This document shows, piece by piece, positions 24,250 to 32,540 of a DNA stretch of 64,000 nucleotides. Below the pieces are notes generated by a model, which was not told where the DNA came from, ran no database searches, and worked only from the letters and a program-made list of their open reading frames with translations. Each line of letters begins with the position of its first letter. The stretch's first letter is position 1. The translations under genes were made by a program, and so were the position numbers. Location of the stretch: the NCBI RefSeq assembly GCF_005502885.1, contig NZ_SCMR01000013.1:1-64000 (forward strand). Reading direction: 5' to 3'. The DNA comes from Microbacterium sp. 2FI. GTDB lineage: Bacteria > Actinomycetota > Actinomycetes > Actinomycetales > Microbacteriaceae.

Positions 24250-25467
24250 CTAGCGCGCGATCGCACGCCTGACCAGTTCAATGACCTCCGCGCGGTCGTA
24301 ACCAGGATGCACTTCAACGAGGGTGCAATCGTTCGCGTCGCATGCTGCGCGCTTTCTCGCGTCCCTTTCCAGCTGACGCTCGAAAGCCACGACTCCACCG
24401 AAGCGCTCGACCGGCTGTGAATGCTGGATGCCCTGGTACTCGAGGGCAACTGATCGCTCCGTGAAGTAGATATCCAGCGATTGCGGCTTCAACCACTCGG
24501 GCCGCGCCTGATGTTCGATGCGTTCGTTGGGGAAGGCAGCCCGAATTTCGTTCAACAGACCGACCTCGGAAACCCAACCCTCGCCGACTAGAGGCAGGCC
24601 GCTCCGCGTGCGAAGGAGATTCTCCGCCTGGCGGTAGGCAAACCTCAGCCTTGCGTGCGCGATCGGATGAAACCAATCCGTAGATTGCCAGGACGCTGGC
24701 CACTCGATGGACTCGCTCAAGTGGCGCATCCCTTCAAACGCCCTTCGTTCCTTAGCGTCAACCGGTGTTCGTTCCAATGCGTACTCGCCCTCGGTCACGT
24801 AGTACCAAATTTCGTCGTCCGTCATGAAGCCGCCGAACTCGTCCTCGAGAGGCGGAGTTGGGTCGCCCACCTGGCGCTCCGCTCGAAGACGTCGCCACAG
24901 GTCCGTGACCAAGCTTTGGCCGAGCTCGTCGTGGGATGCGTCGAGTAGGTCTTGCAGATGCGCCCGCACTTCGCCTCGCCTTCGACGTCCGAGTGCCGAC
25001 AAGCCGTTCTGATCCCCCAACCACCCATCCACAGTCGCCGTCGTGAGTCGAGTGTCGACGAGCCTCTGAGCAAGCGTGATGTAAAGGTCGAGACTCATGC
25101 CGTGCCTCGCGAGATCATCGAAGCCGGCTTGGAAGTCGCCATCCAGAAAGCGGAGATCCGCGAGCCATGTATGCGCGTGCGATGCGAGTGAAGTGCTCGG
25201 ATACTGCTCGATGAATAGCCTCAGCGCATCTTCGAACGCACGGGGCTCGAGACGTCGAGATGCGACGAGTTCGTGGAGGAGAACGAAACCGTACGACAAA
25301 TTGCCTTGGAGGTCGGGTGCCGTTCCCGCGAGAACCTGTCCTCTGAACTCAAGGTAGAAGGCCACCTGCTCAGCAGTCTCGAGGTCAGCGGTAGTGGAGA
25401 AGTAGGCCTTCAACCCCGGGACCGCCACAGCCTGCGGTTCCTCAAGCCGATGGGGCACAGCCTCCAT
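24250..25467 (-). CDS. Protein with C-terminal PD-(D/E)xK nuclease-like domain
   Basis: 405 residues. Residues 1-290 are mostly helical, with TPR-like pairs (T-A-E-Q-V-A-F-Y-L-E, L-R-L-F-I-E-Q-Y-P) and a segment D-E-I-W-Y-Y-V-T-E-G-E-Y-A. The last 100 residues look like a restriction-type nuclease: Glu307 in L-L-N-E-I, then L-D-I-Y-F with Asp332, then A-L-E-Y-Q-G-I-Q-H with Glu343 and Gln345. This is the E...D...ExQ variant seen in Vsr and related folds. I do not recognise the whole protein. No ribosome site stands out at the ATG. It lies next to the serine recombinase on the same strand. Confidence 0.65.
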   Translation of the reverse strand: MEAVPHRLEEPQAVAVPGLKAYFSTTADLETAEQVAFYLEFRGQVLAGTAPDLQGNLSYGFVLLHELVASRRLEPRAFEDALRLFIEQYPSTSLASHAHTWLADLRFLDGDFQAGFDDLARHGMSLDLYITLAQRLVDTRLTTATVDGWLGDQNGLSALGRRRRGEVRAHLQDLLDASHDELGQSLVTDLWRRLRAERQVGDPTPPLEDEFGGFMTDDEIWYYVTEGEYALERTPVDAKERRAFEGMRHLSESIEWPASWQSTDWFHPIAHARLRFAYRQAENLLRTRSGLPLVGEGWVSEVGLLNEIRAAFPNERIEHQARPEWLKPQSLDIYFTERSVALEYQGIQHSQPVERFGGVVAFERQLERDARKRAACDANDCTLVEVHPGYDRAEVIELVRRAIAR

Positions 25468-25613
25468 AAAGAACGCGCCTTAGCCGGCCGCGCGACGCAT
25501 CAAGGCAGTCAGGTTTGGCGCGGATGCAAGGGATTGGTGCATGGCACTCAAGGTAGCCGAAGGTGCTACCAACTCTCACATGAACTCCAGCTCGAACGTC
25601 CGACCCGGATCCT

Positions 25614-26201
25614 CTATCGTCCAGCGCCGAAGTCAGGCTTGCGCCCGTCGGGGTATAGGGCGGGAGGCAGGTTCGAGAAGTCCGGCACGCCACCAGCTTC
25701 GAACTGTGCGGTTGTCCACTCGACGATGCCGCGGATCGTCTCGCCCGCTCCTCCCACGTCGGCCACGAAGCCGACCGCTGCGGCCACCCCCGCGATGACG
25801 CTGGTCAATTTCGATCGCTTCAACTTCGTCCGCAGCGCATCGAGCTCTCGTGCAAGGTCGGCGTTGGTCGCCTCGAGCTCCAGAATCTTCTTCTGCAGAA
25901 GGGCGTCGGCACGCGCATCCGAGTATCGATCGTCGGCCAGTGCTTGGGCTGCCGGGAGAAGGATGCCTCGGATCGCCTGCGCCTGGATCGCCGTCAGATG
26001 GAGCACGGCACGCACCGGTGCTGCGGGCGAGTCCTTGATGTAAGAGCCCTGAACTATGGAGCCTCTCTGACCGCACACGGGACAGGCGGTAGTAGCGGTC
26101 GGGCCGAAGTTTACAGTCCCAGCTGCCAAGCCGATGGCGCCGCTCAGATCGACCACCTGCAGCCCGTGTTGGCCGCACTCCATCCAGACCTGGTCCATGC
26201 G
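25614..26201 (-). CDS. Zinc-ribbon, coiled-coil and hydrophobic-helix protein
   Basis: 195 residues. The N-terminal part has E-C-G-Q-H and later T-A-C-P-V-C-G, a possible zinc ribbon. A coiled coil follows at about residues 120-150 (K-K-I-L-E-L-E-A-T-N-A-D-L-A-R-E-L). A Gly/Ala-rich hydrophobic stretch (L-T-S-V-I-A-G-V-A-A-A-V-G-F-V-A-D-V) could insert in a membrane. The frame runs further upstream without coding character. ATG 26201 is preceded by CATGAT with a 7-nt gap. Divergent from the next gene. No family recognised. Confidence 0.6.
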   Translation of the reverse strand, partial: RMDQVWMECGQHGLQVVDLSGAIGLAAGTVNFGPTATTACPVCGQRGSIVQGSYIKDSPAAPVRAVLHLTAIQAQAIRGILLPAAQALADDRYSDARADALLQKKILELEATNADLARELDALRTKLKRSKLTSVIAGVAAAVGFVADVGGAGETIRGIVEWTTAQFEAGGVPDFSNLPPALYPDGRKPDFGAGR

Positions 26202-26358
26202 GCTCATCATGGCAGACGCCGCTTTTGACCTCGGCCGCATCCAACGATGGTCCGCGTCGGCATGGGGATGGGCTGTGGCAGATTCTATGAGCGCCCGGCT
26301 TGCCATCGATCCGCAGGTGGCACGAGGAACGTCGTTCTGTATCGATAGTGTCGAGACC

Positions 26359-27090
26359 ATGTCGAATCCGGCCCGAGAACTTGCGGGACTAATGTCGAGT
26401 TGGCAGCGGCTCCCGGCCACCAACAACGTCCACAAAGTGCGCAAGACGACCAATCAGAACCCTGACGGTTGGCGCACCCAAGTTCACGCGGTTGCGCTTC
26501 TCGCAGACGTGCAACGGTTTGTTGCCACCCTCAAGCTTGCTGGCGAGCCGACGGAATACTACGAGCGCTGGATACCGAAGTGGGCCTTCGCTCTTTTCAT
26601 GCCGGATCGTCAATGGTCCGCCAACCCGCCTCAGAACGGCGAAACCGCCTTTGACCAGTCCCTGATTGACATGCTCAACGCTCTCGCCGACAGGATCGAT
26701 TCAACGGGTATCGGAGTCCAGCTATCCACTGAGAGCACCCAGTCGAGCATCGACGCTCTCGACGAGATCGTGGCTGCGCTCAAGTCGCCGGACGTCAACC
26801 TCAACGAGGTCGAGCGCCGCTACATCTTCGAACTGATCAACTCCTGCAGGACTGTGTTCCAAGAAGCAGACGCGATCGGTCCGGTTGACCTTCTCCGCCG
26901 AGTCCATGAACTCCTCGGTGTGATGACAATGCTGGCTGAAACCTTGGCGAAGGATCCGGTGACCGAGGGCGTCGCCAAGAGGATCCTTCGCGCCTCGCGC
27001 AAGGTTGTTCCATATGTCGCTTTTGGGGCAAAGGTGACAGCCGGAACATTGGGTGCCACGGCAGATCTACTCCAGATCACCTCTGGGTGA
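26359..27090 (+). CDS. Hypothetical helical protein
   Basis: 243 residues, nearly all predicted helix by eye. It begins M-S-N-P-A-R-E-L-A-G-L-M-S-S-W-Q-R-L-P and contains W-R-T-Q-V-H-A-V-A-L-L-A-D-V-Q-R-F and F-E-L-I-N-S-C-R-T-V-F-Q-E. It ends with a mildly hydrophobic stretch (V-V-P-Y-V-A-F-G-A-K-V-T-A-G-T-L-G-A-T). ATG 26359 is preceded by TAGTGT with a 7-nt gap. Divergent from the zinc-ribbon gene by 157 nt. Both end in a short hydrophobic Gly/Ala region, which suggests a shared job. Function unknown. Confidence 0.65.
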   Translation: MSNPARELAGLMSSWQRLPATNNVHKVRKTTNQNPDGWRTQVHAVALLADVQRFVATLKLAGEPTEYYERWIPKWAFALFMPDRQWSANPPQNGETAFDQSLIDMLNALADRIDSTGIGVQLSTESTQSSIDALDEIVAALKSPDVNLNEVERRYIFELINSCRTVFQEADAIGPVDLLRRVHELLGVMTMLAETLAKDPVTEGVAKRILRASRKVVPYVAFGAKVTAGTLGATADLLQITSG

Positions 27091-27317
27091 ACTAGCGACC
27101 ATTCATCTCCGTCCGTATGGCGGTCCCTCAGCGACACACTTCGAGCCGCACAGGCGTCATGCGTGGGGCATCGGTACCTGCACCGGAATGTGGATCTGCA
27201 AGGTCGGCGGCAAGGAGATCGCGGCCGGGTGAATGAGATTCTGAGTTACGTCCACGGTTGCGCTCCGTTCGTCAGGGTGTGTGTGATGAAGTGCCAGGCG
27301 GAACCAGCGCTCGCGAC

Positions 27318-27728
27318 TTAGCTGGCGACCGGTCCGTCGTCTTTGGGCTGGCTGATTGTGCCGGGGTCGGTTCGCCAGACGACCCGGAGGACGTTGATCA
27401 CGTCGACGGGGTCGGCGCCCGCTGCGGTGGCTTCGTCGACTAATTCCCGGATCCGGCGGATGACCGATCTCGGTAGTACCGCTGCGGACTCGGCGACGCG
27501 GGTGCCGGCGGCGGTTCGGCTGACGACGAGACCGTCTTGCTCGAGCATCTTGTAGGCCTTCGCTGCGGTGCCGGGAGCCACGCCCAGGTCGCTGGCGGTT
27601 TGCCGCACCGTGGGAAGACGCTCGTTCGCGCCGAGCTGACCGGACACGATCAGGCCGCGGAACTGCCGGTAGATGTCCATGGTGGGACTGCCCTCGTCAG
27701 TCGCGGACAGGATCGGGTGCGTCGTCAC
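27318..27728 (-). CDS. GntR family regulator, YtrA type
   Basis: 136 residues, short as in the YtrA subgroup. The N-terminal winged helix shows Y-R-Q-F-R-G-L-I-V-S-G-Q-L, R-L-P-T-V-R-Q-T-A-S-D-L-G-V, P-G-T-A-A-K-A-Y-K-M-L-E-Q-D-G-L-V and G-T-R-V. The C-terminal 45 residues are the small dimer helices, with no ligand-binding domain of the FadR/HutC size. The GTG overlaps the membrane-protein stop by 4 nt. YtrA regulators usually repress their own transport operon. Confidence 0.88.
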   Translation of the reverse strand: MTTHPILSATDEGSPTMDIYRQFRGLIVSGQLGANERLPTVRQTASDLGVAPGTAAKAYKMLEQDGLVVSRTAAGTRVAESAAVLPRSVIRRIRELVDEATAAGADPVDVINVLRVVWRTDPGTISQPKDDGPVAS

Positions 27729-28789
27729 AGCACAGCCTCCACGCCTGTCTTCAGTTCGGCCTTTTCGGACGGCTTCGTGGTTCGCCTACGGCGCAGGCGG
27801 GTGGCGACGAGCAGGAGCAGAACGAACGCGGTGATCTCGAGGGCTGGTGCGACCCAGCCGGCGGCCGCGGCGAGTTCCGCGTATCGCCAGGCGACCTCGT
27901 AGGGGTCGCCGCCGTTTTGGCCGTTGACCGTCAGGCGTGAGACGGATCCGGCGCTGGCGATGAGCCGCGACGCGCCGGCCAGCGCGAGCAGCATTCCGGC
28001 GGTCGCGATCCGCACGGTACCGATCGCCACCTCGCGGCGTGCGTCGCGTTCGGCGGTGACGGTCTCCGGTCGGATGTAGGGACGTGCCGCGTTGGTGTGG
28101 AGTGCCGCCCAGGTCACTGTGGTCAGGACGGCCAGACAGATCAAGACCGGCACCCCGTACGCCCATCCGTAGAACCCAACCCGGATCGGGTCGATCGCTG
28201 CCTCGTTGGGCACCGGGATCACGAGCCAGACGTACCGCCCCTGACCGTCAGGTGACGAGGCCAGCCCGGCGGCGATCGTGGTCGCCAACAGGACGAGCAG
28301 CGTGATGCTCGCGCCGATGATGCTCCGGCGCGGGCTGAAACTCAGCCACGTCCGTCGTGCCGCGGGCACGACGGGCGACTCGGGCGGTGTGGTCCCTCGC
28401 GTCACGATCAGGCCGAGAACCACGCTGATGCCGAGGAGCGCGGAGAACACGGGCGTGGCGTACCGCCACCACGAAACTTGGTCGATGAGGTTGAGATCGA
28501 AGAGGTTGAGGAGGTAGCCGCGCACCACGTTCTCCACCGCGAACAACACGATGACCGCGACCCCCGCGATCGCCAGGGCGCGGTGCTCGGGCCGGTATCT
28601 GGTTCGGACCGATCGGGCGATCGGTTCAGAGAACTGTCCCGCGCCACGATCCTCGCGGCGCGGTCGCGAGGCAACGACGAGCATGCCCCCTGCCACAAGC
28701 ACCGCGATGACCAGGGAGAACAAGGGCAGCGAAAACGCCGCGGCCACAAGCTCAAGCGGGCCGAACGAGAACAGACTGCTCTGCGGCAT
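27725..28789 (-). CDS. Multi-pass membrane protein in a GntR operon
   Basis: 354 residues with about seven hydrophobic helices (around 10-40, 70-90, 110-130, 150-175, 200-225, 255-280 and 315-340) and an Arg/Lys-rich C-terminus. No ATPase or transporter motif is visible. In YtrA-type operons the neighbour is often an ABC transporter; here only this protein is present. ATG 28789 follows GGAGG. It is the first gene, with the regulator second, so both depend on the promoter at 28808-28840. Confidence 0.75.
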   Translation of the reverse strand: MPQSSLFSFGPLELVAAAFSLPLFSLVIAVLVAGGMLVVASRPRREDRGAGQFSEPIARSVRTRYRPEHRALAIAGVAVIVLFAVENVVRGYLLNLFDLNLIDQVSWWRYATPVFSALLGISVVLGLIVTRGTTPPESPVVPAARRTWLSFSPRRSIIGASITLLVLLATTIAAGLASSPDGQGRYVWLVIPVPNEAAIDPIRVGFYGWAYGVPVLICLAVLTTVTWAALHTNAARPYIRPETVTAERDARREVAIGTVRIATAGMLLALAGASRLIASAGSVSRLTVNGQNGGDPYEVAWRYAELAAAAGWVAPALEITAFVLLLLVATRLRRRRTTKPSEKAELKTGVEAVL

Positions 28790-28807
28790 GCCGCCTCCAA
28801 TCGATGA

Positions 28808-28840
28808 GTTGTGTCATATGTCTATCACAACTTGTGTCAG
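28808..28840 (-). promoter_or_regulatory. Promoter/operator of the GntR operon
   Basis: On the minus strand CTGACA (28835-28840) and TATGAC (about 28813-28818) are spaced by 16 nt as -35 and -10. GTTGTG at 28808-28813 and CACAAC at 28826-28831 form an inverted repeat with 12 nt between. CACAA-C-TTGTG at 28826-28836 forms a second one. The symmetry covers the promoter, as expected for YtrA-type repression. Confidence 0.55.
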
Positions 28841-29024
28841 ATTGAGGATACAAATGTTTCGTCGCTGTTCGACGCCATCCGTTCGGTCAGGTCGCGGACA
28901 TACTCGGTGGCGCGGACGCTTGGAGCGGGTCGGCCCACCTGTCGATTCGGATCATGACGTGGCCGCATGCCGGTCCCCGATTGGGCGTATCGGTCGGTGC
29001 TGATCGGGGCGTAGCGTCGGACAC

Positions 29025-29381
29025 ATGACGGAGCGGTTCGCGGATCAAGTGACCGTGCCCGACGTCGTCGGGCTTCCATTCCATGTCGGCCGCGACCTGG
29101 CCAACGACTCGGGCGTGACGCTCGCCAACCCCGATCCGGATGGCCCGCCGATCGGCGCACTGGCATGGCCGGGGCTCTACTACATCACCTCGCAGATCCC
29201 AGCGGCAGGAACCACGTTGTACCGCTGGGATTCTGTCGCGGTGGAGATCGTCCCCTATGGCGAGGCGGACTCCAACGCGGTCGCACGTCCTCAGGAAGTC
29301 CCACCTGCCGACAACGCCCACGCCCATCCGCAGCACGACACATTCATCGATCTCACCGACTCTGACGATCAGAGCCACTGA
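29025..29381 (+). CDS. Stand-alone PASTA-domain protein
   Basis: 118 residues. One PASTA domain spans about 8-80: V-P-D-V-V-G-L-P-F-H-V-G-R-D-L-A followed by a long loop, then I-T-S-Q-I-P-A-A-G-T-T-L-Y-R-W-D-S-V-A-V. The tail is acidic and disordered (D-L-T-D-S-D-D-Q-S-H). PASTA domains normally sit outside the membrane on PknB kinases or PBPs and bind muropeptides. This one has no signal peptide or membrane helix. TAGCGT lies 7 nt before the ATG. Confidence 0.8.
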   Translation: MTERFADQVTVPDVVGLPFHVGRDLANDSGVTLANPDPDGPPIGALAWPGLYYITSQIPAAGTTLYRWDSVAVEIVPYGEADSNAVARPQEVPPADNAHAHPQHDTFIDLTDSDDQSH

Positions 29382-29410
29382 CCCCGGCGCATCGCGCGAG
29401 GGCCGGTCGG

Positions 29411-30163
29411 TCACCGTTCGTTCGATGTCAATGAACGGAGGGGTTCGAGCAGGCGTGCGGCTCGCGCTGGATCGTGGTGCGCGATCTCGTCCAGGAAAAG
29501 TTCGATGGAGATTCGCAGCGCTACTTCGATCGCTTCTTTGGTGACCTGTGCAGGTCGGGCGTGCGCAAGCGCCGCGAGCTCGTCCGCCGGCAGCCGATCG
29601 ATCTCGCGTCCGTGCCATGCGTTCAGATCGTGTCGCGCGCATGCGAGGGTGAGTATCTGATTCCGCAGGTCGTCGAGCATTGTCACGGCCTGCCAGAGCT
29701 TGCCTCTTGCGAGGGCGGATCGCGCGTGCAGGGCGCAGAGCCAGCCCATCCCGACCGCTTCGCTTATCTTCGGGGCGGGCGGCAGGGTGGCCGGATTGGT
29801 GGAACCGAAGATGAGTTGGAACCCTTCGTCTGTGGTCGCGCGGAACTCATGGTGGGGCCAGAAGGAGATGTCGACTTGGAGTGATGTGCTCAACAGAAAG
29901 ACGCGGTAGCGGACGCCCCCAGCGACAACGTCCAGAGTGTCTGCAGTGCCAGCTTCGGTATCCATCCATCGCGTGAATCGATCGGCGACTGCTGCCTCAT
30001 CGGCGTCGGGAACGAGCTGAAGGACGAGGTCGATGTCAGACCAGGCATCCTCTGCCCCCCGAGCAGCCGAGCCGACCAGCGCGGCACCAGCCACGTCGAT
30101 GTCGACACGAGCGAGCGCGATCAGTGAGTCTCGCAGATGCGAACGGCTGTCGGGTGTGAACAC
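29411..30163 (-). CDS. Nucleotidyltransferase-fold protein
   Basis: 250 residues. The polymerase-beta-type active site is clear: V-G-S-A-A-R-G (Gly31-Ser32), then S-D-I-D-L with Asp43 and Asp45. The third acidic residue may be in L-Q-V-D-I-S-F-W. The C-terminal half is helical (HEPN/AadA-like). Members adenylylate antibiotics such as streptomycin or lincosamides, or modify tRNA or proteins. The GTG at 30163 is weakly supported. No resistance phenotype can be claimed from sequence. Confidence 0.8.
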   Translation of the reverse strand: MFTPDSRSHLRDSLIALARVDIDVAGAALVGSAARGAEDAWSDIDLVLQLVPDADEAAVADRFTRWMDTEAGTADTLDVVAGGVRYRVFLLSTSLQVDISFWPHHEFRATTDEGFQLIFGSTNPATLPPAPKISEAVGMGWLCALHARSALARGKLWQAVTMLDDLRNQILTLACARHDLNAWHGREIDRLPADELAALAHARPAQVTKEAIEVALRISIELFLDEIAHHDPARAARLLEPLRSLTSNER

Positions 30164-30283
30164 ATCACAACCCCACCGCCCGAGAGCCGCGGTGTCAATT
30201 GGGCATCAACGAGGCGAAAGAGCGTCCGTGCCTTGATGAGTGTGGTCGTGCACGTCGCACGTGAGTAGGGCATGCTCGGAGCT

Positions 30284-30496
30284 ATGACGGGTGCTCCGAG
30301 TGGATTCGAGTTCACCGTGCAGGGCGAACGTATAGCGATACGCCATCACGGTCGCCCGGCAGCGACGCTGCGAAAGTCGGCGGCGGCCAAGTTCCTCGAT
30401 GACGTCAACCGTGGGGATGACCCGCAGGAGTTGATGGCACGGATCACCGGCAACTACAAGCGCGGCAACGAACGATCGGGCATTCACCGGCCATAG
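30284..30496 (+). CDS. Small hypothetical protein
   Basis: 70 residues: a beta hairpin (F-E-F-T-V-Q-G-E-R-I-A-I-R-H-H-G-R-P-A-A), then a helix (A-A-A-K-F-L-D-D-V-N-R) and L-M-A-R-I-T-G-N-Y-K-R-G-N-E-R. It is like small conserved proteins of Microbacteriaceae but unnamed. ATG 30284 is chosen over the ATG at 30272 because CATGCT lies 7 nt upstream. Confidence 0.6.
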   Translation: MTGAPSGFEFTVQGERIAIRHHGRPAATLRKSAAAKFLDDVNRGDDPQELMARITGNYKRGNERSGIHRP

Positions 30497-30546
30497 CTCC
30501 CAGCAAAGCGATGATCGGCCCGGAAGGCGCTCGCGCACCGGTCCGC

Positions 30547-30912
30547 CTACGAACCCGCGTCGTTCGGTCGGTCGTTTCGGCCCCACGCAGCGGCTTCTTC
30601 AAGCCACCCCAACCTCGACACCTCGTCGATCTCGTCAGCCGTGCGCACTTCGATCTGGTGGGTGAACTTGTCAGGCCGATAGCGGATGACGGTGCGAACC
30701 ATCGGGTCCTCGTGCTGATGCCACAGATCGATCACCAGCAGAGCATTGGTCTTGGTGAGGGGCGTGAGCCAGACGAACTTTCGAGCCAGACCAAAACTCA
30801 CTTGAGTCTTCTTGAACTCCTCGATCACGCCGTCGTCGAGCGCCAGTACGTGTTCTCGGAGAGCGCAGTACACGGTTTCCAGCGGGCCCGGGAACAGGGA
30901 TTGCGCGTCCAT
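30547..30912 (-). CDS. DUF5655-like protein
   Basis: 121 residues. The sequence L-E-T-V-Y-C-A-L-R-E-H-V-L-A, K-K-T-Q-V-S-F-G-L-A-R-K-F-V-W-L and L-V-I-D-L-W-H is the DUF5655 pattern. This predicted alpha/beta domain also occurs as a module in transport- and restriction-associated proteins. No catalytic residues are known. The ATG at 30912 is preceded by GACGAT with a 7-nt gap; an earlier ATG at 30921 is possible. Confidence 0.7.
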   Translation of the reverse strand: MDAQSLFPGPLETVYCALREHVLALDDGVIEEFKKTQVSFGLARKFVWLTPLTKTNALLVIDLWHQHEDPMVRTVIRYRPDKFTHQIEVRTADEIDEVSRLGWLEEAAAWGRNDRPNDAGS

Positions 30913-31004
30913 GCCGACCATCGTCGCACTCGACCCGTTCAGTGAAGTGCCCGATCGCGGCGCCACGTACGCGCACCGCTCGCCGCCCCGTTAGGCTCGG
31001 CCGG

Positions 31005-31304
31005 GTGGGAGAACTCGACGACTTCGCCGATCAGCTGGAACGCCTGACGGGCGATCCGCTCGCCGACGCCGTGCGCGGACACGTGCGCGTCGTCTCGGCG
31101 AGCGAGCCGACCGGGCGGGCGCGCTACCAGGCGTGCAACCTCGATGTCGTGGTCGAAGCAGCCGAAATTCCCCCGGTGACGGTATCGACCGAGGTCGTCA
31201 CGACCCGCAAGCACTGGCCCCGCGTGGGGATGATCCTGCCCGCCCGCATCTCGGTCTCGGACCCGACGCACATGGACGTCGACTGGGACGCCCTCGCCCG
31301 CTGA
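31005..31304 (+). CDS. Conserved hypothetical protein
   Basis: 99 residues, soluble. A helix (L-D-D-F-A-D-Q-L-E-R-L) is followed by a beta-rich part (H-V-R-V-V-S-A-S, W-P-R-V-G-M-I-L-P-A-R-I-S-V-S-D-P). TAGGCT at 30992-30997 lies 7 nt before the GTG, which fixes the start and a leaderless transcript. No function known. It marks the point where base and codon use settle into the core pattern. Confidence 0.65.
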   Translation: MGELDDFADQLERLTGDPLADAVRGHVRVVSASEPTGRARYQACNLDVVVEAAEIPPVTVSTEVVTTRKHWPRVGMILPARISVSDPTHMDVDWDALAR

Positions 31305-31326
31305 CCACCCGCCGCCCGGCGCCCGG

Positions 31327-32160
31327 CTAAACCGAGTCCGAGCCGATGAGCGGCGGCACGGCCACCTCGCTCGTCACCGTTCCCGTCCAGCCGCGGGCGG
31401 CCAGGAGCGCCGTGAGCCCCTGCACCACGTCCGAGGTCACCGAGATCCCCGACTGCGGGTCGTGCCAGAACTGCACGCGAGCGCGCACGCGGTCGGCGGA
31501 GACCGCCGTGAGCAGGGTGCGCGGGGCGGCATCTCCGAACACGCCATGGACGGATGCCGCGGCATCCGTCACCGCCGTCACGACGTCGTCGACCGACGCC
31601 TCGCCGCGCTCGAGGCGCACCTGCACTTCACTCCGTCGCGCGCCCTTGCGCGAGTGGTTCACGAGCGTCTCGGCCAGGAGCTTGCTGTTGGGGACGTGAG
31701 CGGTGCGGCCGTCGAAGGTCTCGAAGATCACCGCGCGCGAGTTGAGCTCGACCACGGTGCCCACCAGCGGCGCGCCGTCGGGGCCTTCCACCATGATCTC
31801 CTCGCCGACGACGACGGGCTTGCGAGTCTGGATCAGCACGCTCGCGGCGAAGTTGTCGGCGACACCGCGCACCACCAGCAGCACGATCGCGGTGACGATG
31901 AGCGCCACCACCAGCAGCGGCTGCACATTCGCGCCGAGGAAGGCCAGCGCCAGACCGATGCCGAGGAACAGCACCGTGTACTGCGCGATGCGGGCACCGG
32001 CCGACACCATCGCCGGAGTGACGTTCGGCACGCGCACGAGCACGCGCTGGGCGCCCTTCTTCGCGAAGCGCGAAGCGATCCAGCCGGCGATGACTGCGAG
32101 GGCGGCGAACAGCACGTCCCATCCGCTGATCGTGCCGGTCAGGAGCGCGCTGAAGTCCAC
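31327..32160 (-). CDS. Mechanosensitive ion channel, MscS family
   Basis: 277 residues with three hydrophobic helices. The pore-lining TM3 is L-V-V-A-L-I-V-T-A-I-V-L-L-V-V-R-G-V-A-D-N-F-A-A-S-V-L. The beta domain follows: P-V-V-V-G-E-E-I-M-V, G-T-V-V-E-L-N-S-R and V-P-N-S-K-L-L. MscS channels release solutes during hypo-osmotic shock. A longer start exists at 32190, but TATCCT placed 6 nt before the GTG at 32160 favours the shorter, leaderless product. Confidence 0.88.
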   Translation of the reverse strand: MDFSALLTGTISGWDVLFAALAVIAGWIASRFAKKGAQRVLVRVPNVTPAMVSAGARIAQYTVLFLGIGLALAFLGANVQPLLVVALIVTAIVLLVVRGVADNFAASVLIQTRKPVVVGEEIMVEGPDGAPLVGTVVELNSRAVIFETFDGRTAHVPNSKLLAETLVNHSRKGARRSEVQVRLERGEASVDDVVTAVTDAAASVHGVFGDAAPRTLLTAVSADRVRARVQFWHDPQSGISVTSDVVQGLTALLAARGWTGTVTSEVAVPPLIGSDSV

Positions 32161-32208
32161 CCCGTCAGGATAGGAGCGCACCGCGCCCACGCGCGGACGC
32201 CTCGCCGC

Positions 32209-32529
32209 TCACTCGTGGCCGACGACCTTGAGGCCGACGACACAGCCCACGAGGCCGAGGATCAGCAGCATCTTCACGATCGAGAACGCCTCGTCGCCCG
32301 TGATCATCGCGTACACGACGGTCAGCGACGCGCCGATACCCACCCACACGGCATACGCGGTGCCGGTCGAGATGTCGCGCATCGCCCACGCGAGGCCGCC
32401 CATGCTCGCGATGAGCGCGACGCCGAAGATGACGCTCGGCCAGAGCTTGGTGAATCCTTCGGACTTGCCGAGCGCGGTTGCCCACACGGCTTCGAGGATT
32501 CCGGAGAGGACGAGGATGACCCACGACAT
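32209..32529 (-). CDS. gdx: SMR guanidinium exporter
   Basis: 106 residues and four transmembrane helices, the SMR size. TM1 carries the essential Glu in I-L-E-A-V-W-A, then S-E-G-F-T-K-L-W-P-S, the SugE/Gdx subtype signature, and T-A-Y-A-V-W-V-G-I-G-A. Gdx exports guanidinium ion in exchange for protons. The call is supported by the guanidine-III riboswitch immediately upstream, whose 3' end abuts the ribosome site AGGAG. Members without that control often pump quaternary ammonium compounds instead. It is alone in its transcript; the symbol sugE is also used. Confidence 0.92.
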   Translation of the reverse strand: MSWVILVLSGILEAVWATALGKSEGFTKLWPSVIFGVALIASMGGLAWAMRDISTGTAYAVWVGIGASLTVVYAMITGDEAFSIVKMLLILGLVGCVVGLKVVGHE

Positions 32530-32540
32530 GACTGTGCTCC

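Noticed and set aside
29411..30163. Named antibiotic-resistance gene such as aadA or lnu
   Set aside because: Only the general nucleotidyltransferase motif is visible; the substrate cannot be assigned.
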